Shown: positions 18,697 to 28,834, numbered from the stretch's first letter. The stretch is DNA of 64,000 bases from an uncultured Polaribacter sp. (GCA_943788865.1 CALSRX010000004.1:615720-679719); one strand, 5' to 3'. A program made the numbers and translations. Notes: generated from the sequence alone by a model not told the origin.

Positions 18697-18879
18697 TTGT
18701 CTATTACTGGTGAGGACACCGAATATTTAACCCGAAATGAAGTCTCTAAGGTGTTAAATGTAACGGTCCAAACATTGAACAATTGGAGAAGAGAAGGGGT
18801 CTTAAATCCTCTAAAAATAGGTGGTAGGGTGTTGTATAGAAAAGAGGATGTGTATAACAACTCACGACTGGTTGCGTGA
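18697..18879 (+). CDS. Helix-turn-helix (excisionase/MerR-like) protein, N-terminally truncated
   Basis: The 60-residue open frame from a TTG carries a complete HTH_17-type fold: EYLTRNEVSKVLNVTVQTLNNWRREG, then GGRVLYRKEDV. It is over 95 percent identical to the C-terminal part of the gene at 28474-28777. About 40 N-terminal residues are missing because the island's left-end sequence is joined in at about 18676-18682. It could still be made as a short DNA-binding protein. It is followed by the cassette 1 surface protein, so it may act on that promoter. Confidence 0.6.
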   Translation: MSITGEDTEYLTRNEVSKVLNVTVQTLNNWRREGVLNPLKIGGRVLYRKEDVYNNSRLVA

Positions 18880-18936
18880 GATTTGCAATGTTTTTTTTAT
18901 ATTGCATAACTTTTTTTCTAAATTTAAATAAAATCT

Positions 18937-20477
18937 ATGAAAAAGATACATTTAGTTATTTTCTTATTAATATCTTACATTTCAGTAGGTCAAAATTTAA
19001 CGGTAATAAGTGGTGGAAGTATCACAATACCCAAAGACAGTTATGTTTTTGTTGGCGGTGATTTCACCAACGCCGCAGGTACTGTAACTTTACATTCCGA
19101 TTCCGATGAGTTTTCATCGTTATTGGTAAGTGGTGCTGCTTCTGGGGATATTACCTACAACCGCTATGTAAATGTAGTAGGTGATGGAGAATGGGATTTA
19201 ATAGGTGCGCCAGTATCAGGGATGGCATTTAGTACATTGATACAAGATGCCAATATTGCAAATAACGGAAGTGGTGCTTATGCAGTTGGTGCTTATGACA
19301 ATACCACAGATACTTGGGCTAACGCAACCAATGCCACCGTAGGTAATTTAATGTTAGGGCAAGGATACCAAATGGCAACCACCAGTGGAGGCACATTATC
19401 TTTTATAGGAACCATTGCCAACGGAAATCAAAGTGTTACAATTAATAACAACGACGCTGCCAATTCGGGTGCAGGAAGACGTTGGAATTTAATTGCCAAT
19501 CCATTTGCGTCGTATCTTAATGGAAATAGTAATGCAGATGGAACCAATAATTTTTTAACGGTTAATACAGCAGCAATAGATGATAATTTTGAGGCACTCT
19601 ATGGCTGGAAAGCAGATGGAACAGGATATGAAATTTATAACAACACAAGTACAGCCACGTATATAGCCCCTGGTCAAGGTTTTTTTGTTGCCGCTGCAGG
19701 AAGTGGAGGGGATCAAACAATCAGTTTTACTCAAAGCCATGCAAACAGTTACAGGAGTCGATGATTTTGTTGCCGCAAAATCCTCTGTAACGAGTTACGA
19801 ATTGGTTTTAGACATGTATAGTGATGCGGTTAAAGTTGCGGATACTAAATTTTATTTTAAAGAAGGATTGACTTTAGGATTAGACCCAGGGTACGATGCT
19901 GGAGCACTTCAACCAATCTTCAGGTTTTAGTTCGAGACTTGTAGAACAAGACAATGGTATTGGTATGGGCATCAATGCGATGCCTGCAGATGCTATGAGC
20001 AATGTAATCGTTCCTCTAACGATAAATCAAGAAGCTGGGATTGCTCTTAAAATTCAAATAGCAAACAGTACAATACCAGAGAATATAAATGTGTATTTAG
20101 AAGACACCGTAGAAAACACGTTTACACTTCTTACCAATGAGGGTTTTGAGCTTACAGCACAAACTACCTTAAGTGGTATGGGAAGGTTTTTTCTTCACTA
20201 TACTACAAGTACCCTTTCCATAGATACGGTGAGTAGTACCTCATTATTAACCGCCTATAAAGGAAAAGGAAATACCTATATCTCAGTAGAAGGATTACAG
20301 CAGTTCTCAGAGCCAGCACAGCTTACCCTTTACAATGTATTAGGGATGAAAATACTTTCAAGAAACATCCAAAACCCTTCACAGAAAGAGATGCTTTCTA
20401 CAGTAGGTTTGAGGACCGGAGTCTACATCCTAAAAGTACAGGCAGAAAACATTGTTTTCACAAAAAAATTATCATAG
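18937..20477 (+). pseudogene. T9SS-sorted surface protein, cassette copy 1, frameshifted
   Basis: It encodes a signal peptide (MKKIHLVIFLLISYISVGQ), a beta-rich body and a type A T9SS sorting tail (LYNVLGMKILSRN...TGVYILKVQAENIVFTKKL). Compared with the intact copy at 36171-37712 it has one extra A near 19735, one extra base near 19905, and one missing T just before the stop, which changes KKLFIE to KKLS. As sequenced only the first 265 residues would be made, without the sorting tail. The frameshifts may be decay or consensus errors. The neighbouring order (surface gene, micro-protein, lectin-like gene) is kept. Confidence 0.7.
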
Positions 20478-20491
20478 AATAAGCATTCCAC

Positions 20492-20656
20492 ATGAAAAAA
20501 ACAGAAAACACACCTAACGGTACCGATGATATCAGTAGAAAAGAGGCCATAAAGAAAATGGGAAAGTATGCTGCACTCACAGCGATGGGAACATTTATGA
20601 TTCTAAACCCTAAAAAGGCACAAGCTGCATCTGCACCTTCGGACCCTGGTTGGTAA
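20492..20656 (+). CDS. Exported micro-protein of cassette 1 (54 aa)
   Basis: It starts 14 bases after the surface gene and encodes 54 residues. There is a polar N-region, then a Tat-like segment SRKEAIKKMGKYAALTAMGT, a hydrophobic core, and a cleavage-type site AQA near residue 45. What remains after cleavage is only ASAPSDPGW. Two further copies exist (30387 and 37722), and the intact one at 37722 has the same plan with the end QSGPSDPGAW. The function is unknown. Conservation in each cassette argues for a real gene. Confidence 0.7.
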   Translation: MKKTENTPNGTDDISRKEAIKKMGKYAALTAMGTFMILNPKKAQAASAPSDPGW

Positions 20657-20721
20657 TAAAACAACCCTTCAAAGAATAAAAAACTAAAAAATAAAAAAAC
20701 ACACTATTAAAAAATACACCA

Positions 20722-21525
20722 ATGAAACAAATTTTTACATTTTTAGCGGCAGTAGTATTAACTGCAACAACGTATGCCCAAGTGGGTATAGGAACGACAA
20801 CACCTGCAACTTCTGCAGCATTAGATATTACCTCTACCACAAAGGGGTTATTAATCCCAAGAATGACAGCAGCCCAGCGTGATGCTATTATTTCACCAAC
20901 TCAAGGCTTAATTATTTTTTGTAGTGACTGTGCATTAGGTGAAGGCGAACTTCAGGTTAGACTTACATCCAGTTGGAAAAACACAATAGGTGGTGCTGTA
21001 AATGACCCAGCACCACCTGCAATAGGTGATTTTCACGGGGGCGGTGTTGTTTTTCTCCTATTTGCAGAAGGAGATATAGGTTATGTTGCAGGAGAAACAC
21101 ACGGTTTAATTGCAGCAGTAGCGGATCAGAGTTTTAGTATTCGATGGTATAATGGTAGTTATGTTACTACAGGGGCAACAGGGACAGCTATAGGCACAGG
21201 AGCTACCAATACAACGACAATTATAAGTGTACAAGGCCCAACCGAAACATCTTATGCAGCAGGCCTGGCAAGGGCATATACTGGAGGAGGACATACAGAT
21301 TGGTTTTTACCCTCAAAAGATGAGTTATATGAAATGTACACAAATAGAGCAACGATAAACACTACTGCTGCAGCAAATTATGGTAGTGATTTTACAACCG
21401 ATCTCTACTGGAGTTCTACCGAGTACGGTACCAACTACGTTTGGACTCAGTTCTTCTTCAATGGCAACCATACCTTCCACGGTAAGAGCATCACAATTAG
21501 GGTTCGTGCTGTTCGGGCTTTTTAG
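20722..21525 (+). CDS. Secreted DUF1566 (Lcl C-terminal-like) protein, cassette 1
   Basis: A 267-residue protein with a signal peptide ([19 protein letters not shown]). It has a conserved [30 protein letters not shown] head found in many flavobacterial surface proteins. A C-terminal DUF1566 domain follows ([30 protein letters not shown], ending RVRAVRAF). DUF1566 has a C-type-lectin-like fold. The last 40 residues differ strongly from the neighbouring paralogue at 21653-22690 although the stretch before them is nearly identical, and codons there often end in C, as in diversified variable regions. Confidence 0.82.
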   Translation: MKQIFTFLAAVVLTATTYAQVGIGTTTPATSAALDITSTTKGLLIPRMTAAQRDAIISPTQGLIIFCSDCALGEGELQVRLTSSWKNTIGGAVNDPAPPAIGDFHGGGVVFLLFAEGDIGYVAGETHGLIAAVADQSFSIRWYNGSYVTTGATGTAIGTGATNTTTIISVQGPTETSYAAGLARAYTGGGHTDWFLPSKDELYEMYTNRATINTTAAANYGSDFTTDLYWSSTEYGTNYVWTQFFFNGNHTFHGKSITIRVRAVRAF

Positions 21526-21555
21526 TTATTTAATTATTTATCAATTTAATTAGTG

Positions 21556-21567
21556 CCGCGTAAGCGG
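21556..21567. other. GTAA-tetraloop hairpin after the lectin-like gene
   Basis: CCGC-GTAA-GCGG, 31 bases after the stop codon of the DUF1566 gene. Short GC-rich hairpins with GNRA-like loops downstream of the variable region are known in diversity-generating retroelements. The stem here is only 4 bp, shorter than those. Confidence 0.35.
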
Positions 21568-21652
21568 ATGATTTTTATTTTTTAAAAATGGTAATAAAAC
21601 AACTCTTCAAAGAATAAAAAACTAAAAAAACACATTATTAAAAAACAAACCA

Positions 21653-22690
21653 ATGAAACAAATTTTTACATTTTTAGCGGCAGTAGTATTAACTGCAACA
21701 ACGTATGCCCAAGTGGGTATAGGAACGACAACACCTGCAACTTCTGCAGCATTAGATATTACTTCTACCACAAAAGGATTATTAATACCAAGAATGACTA
21801 ATGCACAACGTCAAGCTATTTCAAGCCCAGCTGCAGGGTTAATGGTCTTTGTCACAGATTTTGATGGAGGTAGTTTTATGTTTTATGACGGAACAAAATG
21901 GGGTACACTATCTTTTACAAAAACTATTCCAGATGCTCCCATAATAGGAACTGCTTTTGCCGGTAACGCACAAGCTACAGTTTCATATACAGCGCCATCA
22001 AGTGATGGAGGTTCAGTAATTACTTCCTACACAGCTACCTCAAGCCCAGGAGGTATAACAGGAACATTAAGTCAAGCAGGAAGTGGAAGTTTTACAGTAA
22101 CAGGTTTAACGAATGGTACAGCTTATACCTTTACGGTTACTGCTACTAATGTCATTGGAACAAGTTTGGCGAGTGCTGCTTCAAATTCAATTACACCACT
22201 AGTACAGGTAGGTGAGTTTTATCAAGGCGGTGTTGTGTTTTGGGTAGATAGCACGGGTACACACGGTTTAATTGCTGCAGTAGAAGACCAGAGTCCTGGT
22301 ATACAATGGTATAATGGTAGTTATCTTACAACAGGGGCAACAGGGATAGCTGTAGGCACGGGAGCTACCAATACAACTACAATTATAAGTGTACAAGGCG
22401 CAATAGAAACATCTTATGCAGCAGGACTGGCAAGGGCATATACTGGAGGAGGATATACCGATTGGTTTTTACCCTCAAAAGATGAGTTAAATACAATGTA
22501 CACAAAAAGAGCGACAATCAACACTACAGCATTAGCAAATAGTGGTAGCAATTTTAGAACCAATTACTACTGGAGTTCTACGGAGGACGATAGCGAGTCC
22601 GCGTGGAGACAGAATTTCAACAATGGTAATCAGAGCAACTACGGTAAGCTCGCCACGAACCTTAGCGTGCGTGCAGTTCGAGCTTTTTAG
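21653..22690 (+). CDS. Secreted fibronectin type III plus DUF1566 protein, cassette 1
   Basis: A 345-residue protein with the same signal peptide and head as its upstream neighbour. It then has one fibronectin type III domain (about residues 100-187, [10 protein letters not shown] to SNSITPL) and a C-terminal DUF1566 domain ([36 protein letters not shown], ending SVRAVRAF). It has no T9SS tail, so it is either periplasmic or released. The sequence upstream of its start repeats that upstream of 37948, suggesting it arrived by recombination between cassettes. The C-terminal 40 residues are hypervariable against the neighbour. Confidence 0.82.
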   Translation: MKQIFTFLAAVVLTATTYAQVGIGTTTPATSAALDITSTTKGLLIPRMTNAQRQAISSPAAGLMVFVTDFDGGSFMFYDGTKWGTLSFTKTIPDAPIIGTAFAGNAQATVSYTAPSSDGGSVITSYTATSSPGGITGTLSQAGSGSFTVTGLTNGTAYTFTVTATNVIGTSLASAASNSITPLVQVGEFYQGGVVFWVDSTGTHGLIAAVEDQSPGIQWYNGSYLTTGATGIAVGTGATNTTTIISVQGAIETSYAAGLARAYTGGGYTDWFLPSKDELNTMYTKRATINTTALANSGSNFRTNYYWSSTEDDSESAWRQNFNNGNQSNYGKLATNLSVRAVRAF

Positions 22691-22828
22691 TTATTTAATT
22701 ACCTGCCTGTCTACTGTAAGTATATAAATTTATTTTTGTACTTTTAACTTTTTAATAGCAATTAATCATTGTGTAAAAACTTGACGGATTCAACCTATTA
22801 AATTTACAAACAAGAAATATTTATTATT

Positions 22829-24679
22829 ATGAAATCATTGAAATTATTATTAGTCTTATCAGTTGCAATCTCATTTACTTTCTGTTCATCATCAGATAGT
22901 TTAAAAGTAATACCAAAGGATACAAATGTTGTTGCTGTAGTTGATTTTTATTCTTTAATCAAAAAAGGTCAATTAGATGAAATTACAGAATTAAAAATTT
23001 TTAAAGGGATCAAAAAAGAGATCAAAAACGAAAATAAAAAATTATCAAAATTTGTAAGTAATCTTACAGATGACCCTACCTTGACTGGATTAAAATTTAC
23101 GTCAGATATATTTATGTTTTTAATAGATGAAGGAAATGATCAAAAATATACTGCTTTTTCAATGGAAATCAATGATGATGAAAAATTTGCGGAATTTTTA
23201 GAAAATGCAATGGAAAAATTAGGTCTTGATTGTGACATTGAAAATGAAGAAAATTACAATTATGCTTTAAGCACTTCAGAAGCTATTTGGGGTTGGGATG
23301 AAGATAAATTGGTGCTATTGATTGCAACAAACTATTCTAGTCGTAAAAATTTAGAAGATACAATTGAAACAATCATGGAATTGGACGAAGAAGATCAAAT
23401 TTCTGAAAATGAAGAATTTGTTAACTTTCACAAAAACAAAAAGGATATTAGCTTATGGGTTTCATCAAATTTGATGAAAAGTTCAGAATTCGCCGGAATG
23501 TATGATGAAATAACAAAAGAAATTGATTATGATCTTGAAGATAATTATGCTTCATTTTTCATAAATTTTGATGATGACAATATTTCTTTTAAAGCTAAAT
23601 TCACTCCAAATAGTGAAATCCAAGAATTGTTGGATGAAAATGACTGGAGTAATTCATTTAATGACGATTTGCTTAAAAATTTTCCAAATAAGAATAATTT
23701 AGTTGGAAGTATTTCAATAAATCCAATGGCATTTTACAATAATATTGAACAACAAGATGGAAAAGAATTTGAAAGTTTTAAATCTGATTTTGAAGAAGAA
23801 TTAGGTTTTGAGTTAAAAGAATTATTCGAATCTTTTAAAGGAAATGCTGTGTTCAGTTTATATGGCTTTGAAAATATTGAATATACATATATGGGATATG
23901 GATATGGCTTTAATAAAAATAAAGCTAAACTCCTAGAAACGAAACATACGATTGATAATGCTGGTACTTTATCATCAGAACAAAAAAGGTTGTTAAATCA
24001 AGGGAAAACAATACAAACACCCAAATATCCAAGAAATTCTATAAATATTAAAAACGTATTAGATAGAGGTGGCAATGTAGAAGAAGCTATAGAGCAAAAT
24101 ATGGCTGTTATTTGGTACGAAGGTGGTAGGGAATATGGTAGATATGTCGAGAAAACCAAAAAAGAATACTTACCGCTAATGGGAATGTCAATGGACCTTA
24201 ATGGTAATAAGATGATGAAAAAACTGGTTAAAAAAATGTCAGAAAATAATAATAATGAAATAAAAAAACGTGGTGATTATTATGAAACCAAGTTTGAAAA
24301 TAGATATCCATTATTTTTTGCTTTCAATGAAGAAGTTTGCTTTATTACTAACGATGAAAAAAGTATAAAAAAATTCAAAGATGGTGGGTATGATGACAGT
24401 TTAAGTAATTCAGAGATGTCAGACAACATGTTTTATAGTTATTTGAATCTTGACTTAGATGATTATTCCAAAGAATTTGAAAAAAAGATGAAAGATGGGA
24501 TGAGTAGATCTGATGAAAAATTATTTGAAATCTGGAATGAACTTGCAAAAAGTGTTGAATTTAAGGTAGAAGACAATTACTCTTTTGAAATGACTTTTAA
24601 TACCAAAGAAAGTGATACTAACACTCTAAATAATATCATTACACTCTTAGATGATAATTATAAAAAACTGTCTTTATAA
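22829..24679 (+). CDS. DUF4836 family lipoprotein
   Basis: A 616-residue protein with a lipoprotein-type signal (basic start, hydrophobic core, cysteine at residue 19 followed by SSSD). The following LKVIPKDTNVVAVVDFYSL matches the usual start of DUF4836 proteins. The body is acidic, rich in Asp, Glu, Lys and Asn, and holds two related halves. The function of the family is unknown. It lies 4 bases before an ABC ATPase and permease pair, so the three probably form one unit at the inner and outer membrane. Confidence 0.75.
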   Translation: MKSLKLLLVLSVAISFTFCSSSDSLKVIPKDTNVVAVVDFYSLIKKGQLDEITELKIFKGIKKEIKNENKKLSKFVSNLTDDPTLTGLKFTSDIFMFLIDEGNDQKYTAFSMEINDDEKFAEFLENAMEKLGLDCDIENEENYNYALSTSEAIWGWDEDKLVLLIATNYSSRKNLEDTIETIMELDEEDQISENEEFVNFHKNKKDISLWVSSNLMKSSEFAGMYDEITKEIDYDLEDNYASFFINFDDDNISFKAKFTPNSEIQELLDENDWSNSFNDDLLKNFPNKNNLVGSISINPMAFYNNIEQQDGKEFESFKSDFEEELGFELKELFESFKGNAVFSLYGFENIEYTYMGYGYGFNKNKAKLLETKHTIDNAGTLSSEQKRLLNQGKTIQTPKYPRNSINIKNVLDRGGNVEEAIEQNMAVIWYEGGREYGRYVEKTKKEYLPLMGMSMDLNGNKMMKKLVKKMSENNNNEIKKRGDYYETKFENRYPLFFAFNEEVCFITNDEKSIKKFKDGGYDDSLSNSEMSDNMFYSYLNLDLDDYSKEFEKKMKDGMSRSDEKLFEIWNELAKSVEFKVEDNYSFEMTFNTKESDTNTLNNIITLLDDNYKKLSL

Positions 24680-24683
24680 TTTG

Positions 24684-25313
24684 ATGACAATTAGATTAAA
24701 CAATATTAAACCTTCATATATGTCAGAATCAGAAATTTCTGAATCTGACATATATTTACAAGAAAGTGTACTGTTTGAAAAGGGGAGGAAATATTTAATT
24801 AGAGCAAATTCAGGTCACGGAAAATCATCACTGTTAAACATTATATATGGAAGTAATGCCAACTTTGATGGAAATATAAATTACGATGGGAGTTCAAATC
24901 ACAATACATTTAGCTTTCGAGAGTCAAAAATAAGTTATGTTTTTCAAGACCTTAAATTGTTCCCGGACTTAACAATATTTGAAAACATTCAACTTAAAAA
25001 TGGCTTGACAAACAATAAATCCGTTGAAGAAATTGATCATTTGATAGATCAAGTATTATTAAGTCATAAGAGGGATAATTTAGTTAGAAACCTTTCTCTA
25101 GGTCAAAAACAAAGAGTCGCAATAATAAGAGCATTATGCCAGCCATTTGAGTTCCTATTAATGGATGAACCTTTTAGTCATTTAGACGAAAAAAATTGTG
25201 GTATAATTTCAAATATAGTTTCTCAAGAACTAGAAAAGCAGAACGCAAGCTTAATCATGACATCGCTTGGTGATTCTAGTTATTTTGATTACGATAAAAT
25301 ACTAAACTTGTAA
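24684..25313 (+). CDS. ABC transporter ATP-binding protein (LolD/FtsE-like)
   Basis: A 209-residue ATPase. Walker A ANSGHGKSSLLN is at residues 41-52, the Q-loop glutamine at 88, the signature LSLGQ at 137-141 and Walker B LLMDEPFSHLD at 158-168. The size and motifs fit the LolD/FtsE/MacB class, which partners FtsX-like permeases. The frame is open upstream into the lipoprotein gene, but the ATG at 24684, four bases after that gene's stop codon, is chosen. The permease starts 2 bases after its stop. Confidence 0.85.
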   Translation: MTIRLNNIKPSYMSESEISESDIYLQESVLFEKGRKYLIRANSGHGKSSLLNIIYGSNANFDGNINYDGSSNHNTFSFRESKISYVFQDLKLFPDLTIFENIQLKNGLTNNKSVEEIDHLIDQVLLSHKRDNLVRNLSLGQKQRVAIIRALCQPFEFLLMDEPFSHLDEKNCGIISNIVSQELEKQNASLIMTSLGDSSYFDYDKILNL

Positions 25314-25315
25314 TT

Positions 25316-26524
25316 ATGCTTTTTAAACTACAAAAAAAAACACTTATTATATCTCAAATAATAGGGTATGCTTTCACATTGTTAATTGGCGCAACAATCA
25401 TACTGGTAACTTCCCAGTTTTACTTTGATATCAAACCATTGTTGTCTCAAGAAACCGATTTATTTAAAACGAAAGCAGTTGTCGTAAGTAAAAATATCAC
25501 AGTGTTTAAATCAATAAATAAAGAGAAAATTTACTTTACAGATGAAGAAATCAAAGAATTAGAAAATCAACCGTTCATAAAAAATATTTCAAAATTTAAT
25601 AATGCCTCTTTTAAAATAAAGGCCTACACAAAAGAATCAGAAAAAGTTCCAGGATTTTATACTGATTTATTTTTTGAGAGTATTCCTCAAAAGTATCTAG
25701 ATGTGGAAACTGAAGAATGGGATTGGGACCCTTCTTTAGATTTTATTCCAATCATAATTCCTGAAAACTATTTAAAACTCTACAATTTCGGTTTTGCACA
25801 AAGTCAGGGACTCCCTGTTCTGTCAAAAAATACGATTTCACTGATTGAATTTAATATTAAAGTTTCTGGAAATAATCAAATAAAAAGATATAGAAGTAAA
25901 ATTGTAGGGTTTTCAAATAAAGTGAATTCAATACTGGTCCCAGAAGATTTTTTGTTATGGGCTAATAAAGAATTTGGAAGAGGAGATAAAAACAAAACAA
26001 GCCGAGTTTTAATTGAATTTAAGAACCCTTCAGACAAAGCAATCTTGAAGTATTTTAATGAAAATAATTACTCGATCAGTAAAGATAAATTAGAGTTTAG
26101 TAAACTTGTTTTTTTCTTTAAATTAGCTCTTCTTTTTGTGTTTTTTATTGCTCTTGTAATTATAATACTTTCTATTTCATTCATTATAATAAGTCTTAAT
26201 TTGATTATTCAAAAAAATAAAGAATTAATCTTGAACTTGTATAATATCGGCTATAATCACAATAGAATTGCAAAGTTTTATCAAATTTTTATTAGCTCAA
26301 CAACAGTTTTACTGATAATCATAGCAATATTTATTAGCAACTTTACAAGAAATTATTATATAGAAAAAATCGTTGATTTACTTGATTTTACATCCAAAAG
26401 TAACTACATACTAATATCTGGTATGTCATTAATTGTGATCCTAATCTTCGCATACAATCTATTTATAATCAACTACATCAAAAAGATAGTTCAACCTAGA
26501 GAAGAGAAAATATCGAAACTCTAA
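25316..26524 (+). CDS. FtsX-like ABC transporter permease
   Basis: A 402-residue membrane protein. One helix is at about residues 8-30, a large extracytoplasmic domain covers 35-265, and three C-terminal helices cover about 266-300, 320-345 and 360-385. This is the MacB/FtsX topology of transporters that use mechanical work on the outside rather than carry a solute. With the ATPase and the DUF4836 lipoprotein it forms a three-gene operon inside the island. Substrate unknown. Confidence 0.78.
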   Translation: MLFKLQKKTLIISQIIGYAFTLLIGATIILVTSQFYFDIKPLLSQETDLFKTKAVVVSKNITVFKSINKEKIYFTDEEIKELENQPFIKNISKFNNASFKIKAYTKESEKVPGFYTDLFFESIPQKYLDVETEEWDWDPSLDFIPIIIPENYLKLYNFGFAQSQGLPVLSKNTISLIEFNIKVSGNNQIKRYRSKIVGFSNKVNSILVPEDFLLWANKEFGRGDKNKTSRVLIEFKNPSDKAILKYFNENNYSISKDKLEFSKLVFFFKLALLFVFFIALVIIILSISFIIISLNLIIQKNKELILNLYNIGYNHNRIAKFYQIFISSTTVLLIIIAIFISNFTRNYYIEKIVDLLDFTSKSNYILISGMSLIVILIFAYNLFIINYIKKIVQPREEKISKL

Positions 26525-26653
26525 CAAAACTGTACATGATTTGGTTACTATTTGAATTGTAAAGAAATTATAAAAATTTTCTAATCCAAAGATCAATAGT
26601 TTGACTTTAGTCCTGTCTTTCTGCTCTGAAAAGTCTTCAGACATAGCAGAACA

Positions 26654-27481
26654 TCAGTAAAAGAATAGAGGAATCAAAACCGAAACTTTTTCGTAGCTGA
26701 TCTTATCTATGGGTACCATCATAAAGAAACTACTTTGATAGACGGGTCTTAATAACGTTGAAAGTTCAATTTCTCCCGAAGAATAAATACCGGTTGGATT
26801 TACCGACCCAATAGTTAAATCATCTGCATCTGTATAACTCAACGCACCGATAGGAGAACTACTTGACCCAGCAGCAATGGTATTGATATCATTGCTTGTA
26901 TGGTCTAATGTTACTGTTCCAGCTCCATTGAGCGCAAGCCCATCGGCGATTAAATAACCTGAGGCTCCATCAATAATGGAAGTGGATGAAGTTATGGATA
27001 TTGTACTATTTGTAGCTGTAAGTGGTGCGTTTACTGCTATACTTCCACCGTAAATCGAAATTGGCCCAGCAATAGAAGTTGATTCTGCTAAGGTTACACT
27101 ACTCGTATTTGTTTCTTTACCAACGGTTAAGCCACTTAGATTATTATTAAATGTCCAATTTGAAGAGCTAAAAGCAGAAGTAAAACTTGGTTGTTGGAAC
27201 GATTGAATCACCAAATTTCCTTGATCAATCGATCCATTCGGGTCTCCTAAAGAGGTGGTAAAACTTGCAGTCCCGTCAAAATTTATCGAGAGGGTTTTTC
27301 CTGGATTAATATTCAAAAATGCTTGATTTGATGTATAACTCAACTTCCCACTTGAATTAATCGTAATATCGCCATCAGCATAAATTCGCGGATTGGCTCC
27401 TGTTCTCAGCGCATTACCGGCATAATTAGCAGCTGTATTTATAGCAGTAATCGTGAGATCGTTATCCATATCGATTACCAT
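26654..27481 (-). pseudogene. Fragment of a large repetitive adhesin-like surface protein
   Basis: The open frame holds beta-helix-like repeats rich in Ser, Thr, Asn and Gly (for example INSSGKLSYTSNQAF, GLTVGKETNTSSVTLAESTS, ADDLTIGSVNPTGIYSSGEIEL), typical of filamentous adhesins. It has no signal peptide. Upstream coding-like sequence continues on the minus strand to a stop near 27545, and at the other end the pattern breaks at about 26760. It therefore looks like an internal piece cut on both sides. Confidence 0.55.
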
Positions 27482-27624
27482 ACTAACGTTGGTGCCGTTG
27501 TAAACCGCAGAAGATCCCCAATCAGTATTGGTATAATAAATCTACAACCAATTGGAGGTATAATTCAACCATAACAAATAATCCTAAAATATTTAAAAAA
27601 TATTTAAAATATAATAATGAATCA

Positions 27625-28461
27625 TTGGTTCAAGTAGATCTTAAATGCAGTCAGGTATATCTATTATCAAGTATCTTAAACTATGATTTCTTTAAATCTA
27701 ATGATCAATTATCATTTCATCAAATAATGAACTCTTTATTAAATGATAAATTCATAAAAGATATTAAATCACACCTCTTTTCTCCCTTAATGTTTGCGCA
27801 CTTTGAGCAAAGAAAGTATTTGGGGAAAGATGAGATAACAATTAGAGATCATCACGAATTTCAAAAATTTAGAGACGCACCATTTCAAGAAGATTTCTAT
27901 TCACATTTATTTGAATTGGAACATGGAGTTTCTCCCACGGGTGCTCAACGTAAATCAATCAAAAAGGATATCATGTATGTATTGTTTCAAAACAATAGAA
28001 AACATCGAGAATTGTTGGAAGGAGTTCGGTTATTAGAGAAGTTTTATCCTTTCGTAAATCAATTTATTCTCAAGATTATGGACAAAGTAGGGAAGAGGAA
28101 TTTCTCCTTATTACTGCAGCGGGTGGAGAGTTACCTAATATTGGATTGTGTGGTTCCAGAATTCCATAGACGATGTCTTGCAGCTCCAATTTTCACAATC
28201 CATGATTGTATCATTACAACGGAACAACATAAGTTAGAACTAACGAATGTGATGTTTGAAGTACTTCACGAAAAAACAGGTATTAAACCCGGTTTATCGG
28301 TTGAAAAGTTAGATTCCTCAGATCCACTTGATGATAATTTTATAAAGGAAATAAGAGATGATATCTATAAGAAATCAACGAAGAGTAGATTTAAAAAAAT
28401 GAGTTGGTCAATACTGGACAAACACATCGAAACCACAAATGAATTTTTGAAGAACAACTAA
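27625..28461 (+). CDS. C-terminal part of a family-A-polymerase-like protein
   Basis: The 278-residue frame opens with VQVDLKCSQVYLLSSIL, which resembles motif A of family A polymerases (VDYSQIELRVLA type). RKSIKKDIMYVLF near residue 113 resembles motif B, and PIFTIHDCI near residue 193 resembles motif C (VHDE type). The frame runs on upstream without a stop or an ATG to about 27540, where it meets the adhesin fragment, so the N-terminal part is probably lost. The TTG start is only the first possible codon. It sits upstream of a helix-turn-helix gene, as in integrative elements. Confidence 0.5.
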   Translation: MVQVDLKCSQVYLLSSILNYDFFKSNDQLSFHQIMNSLLNDKFIKDIKSHLFSPLMFAHFEQRKYLGKDEITIRDHHEFQKFRDAPFQEDFYSHLFELEHGVSPTGAQRKSIKKDIMYVLFQNNRKHRELLEGVRLLEKFYPFVNQFILKIMDKVGKRNFSLLLQRVESYLILDCVVPEFHRRCLAAPIFTIHDCIITTEQHKLELTNVMFEVLHEKTGIKPGLSVEKLDSSDPLDDNFIKEIRDDIYKKSTKSRFKKMSWSILDKHIETTNEFLKNN

Positions 28462-28473
28462 AAAATCAAAATC

Positions 28474-28777
28474 ATGAAAGAAGAAATAATACAAATATTG
28501 AATGTAACAAGACAAGAACTGCTTGCAGATTGTTAAGGAAGGTGTCAAATTGGAATTGAACCGACAACGATCTATGGGGAACCCATTAAACAGGTTGTCT
28601 ATTACTGGTGAGGACACCGAATATTTAACCCGAAATGAAGTTTCTAAGGTATTAAATGTAACGGTCCAAACATTGAATAATTGGAGAAGAGAAGGGGTCT
28701 TAGTTCCTCTAAAAATAGGTGGTAGGGTGTTATATAGAAAAGAAGATGTGTATAACAACTCACGACTGGTTGCGTGA
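28474..28777 (+). pseudogene. Helix-turn-helix (excisionase-like) protein, full length but frameshifted
   Basis: The gene starts MKEEIIQILNVTRQELL and continues, in another frame, QIVKEGVKLELNRQRS, then the same HTH domain as at 18697. One extra T near 28525 (CTTGCAG instead of CTGCAG) breaks the frame. Restored length is 100 residues. Proteins of this form bind DNA in integrative elements, often as excisionase or plasmid-type regulators. It follows the polymerase-like gene by 12 bases. Confidence 0.65.
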
Positions 28778-28834
28778 GATTTGCAATGTTTTTTTTATAT
28801 TGCATAACTTTTTTTTTAAATTTAAATAAAATCT

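Larger units (their letters stand above)
18685..20860 (+). repeat. Cassette repeat copy 1
   Basis: The HTH 3' part, the T9SS surface gene, the micro-protein gene and the start of the lectin-like gene match 28577-30740 at high identity and, from the T9SS gene on, 36167-38060. The copies are in direct orientation. Confidence 0.8.
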
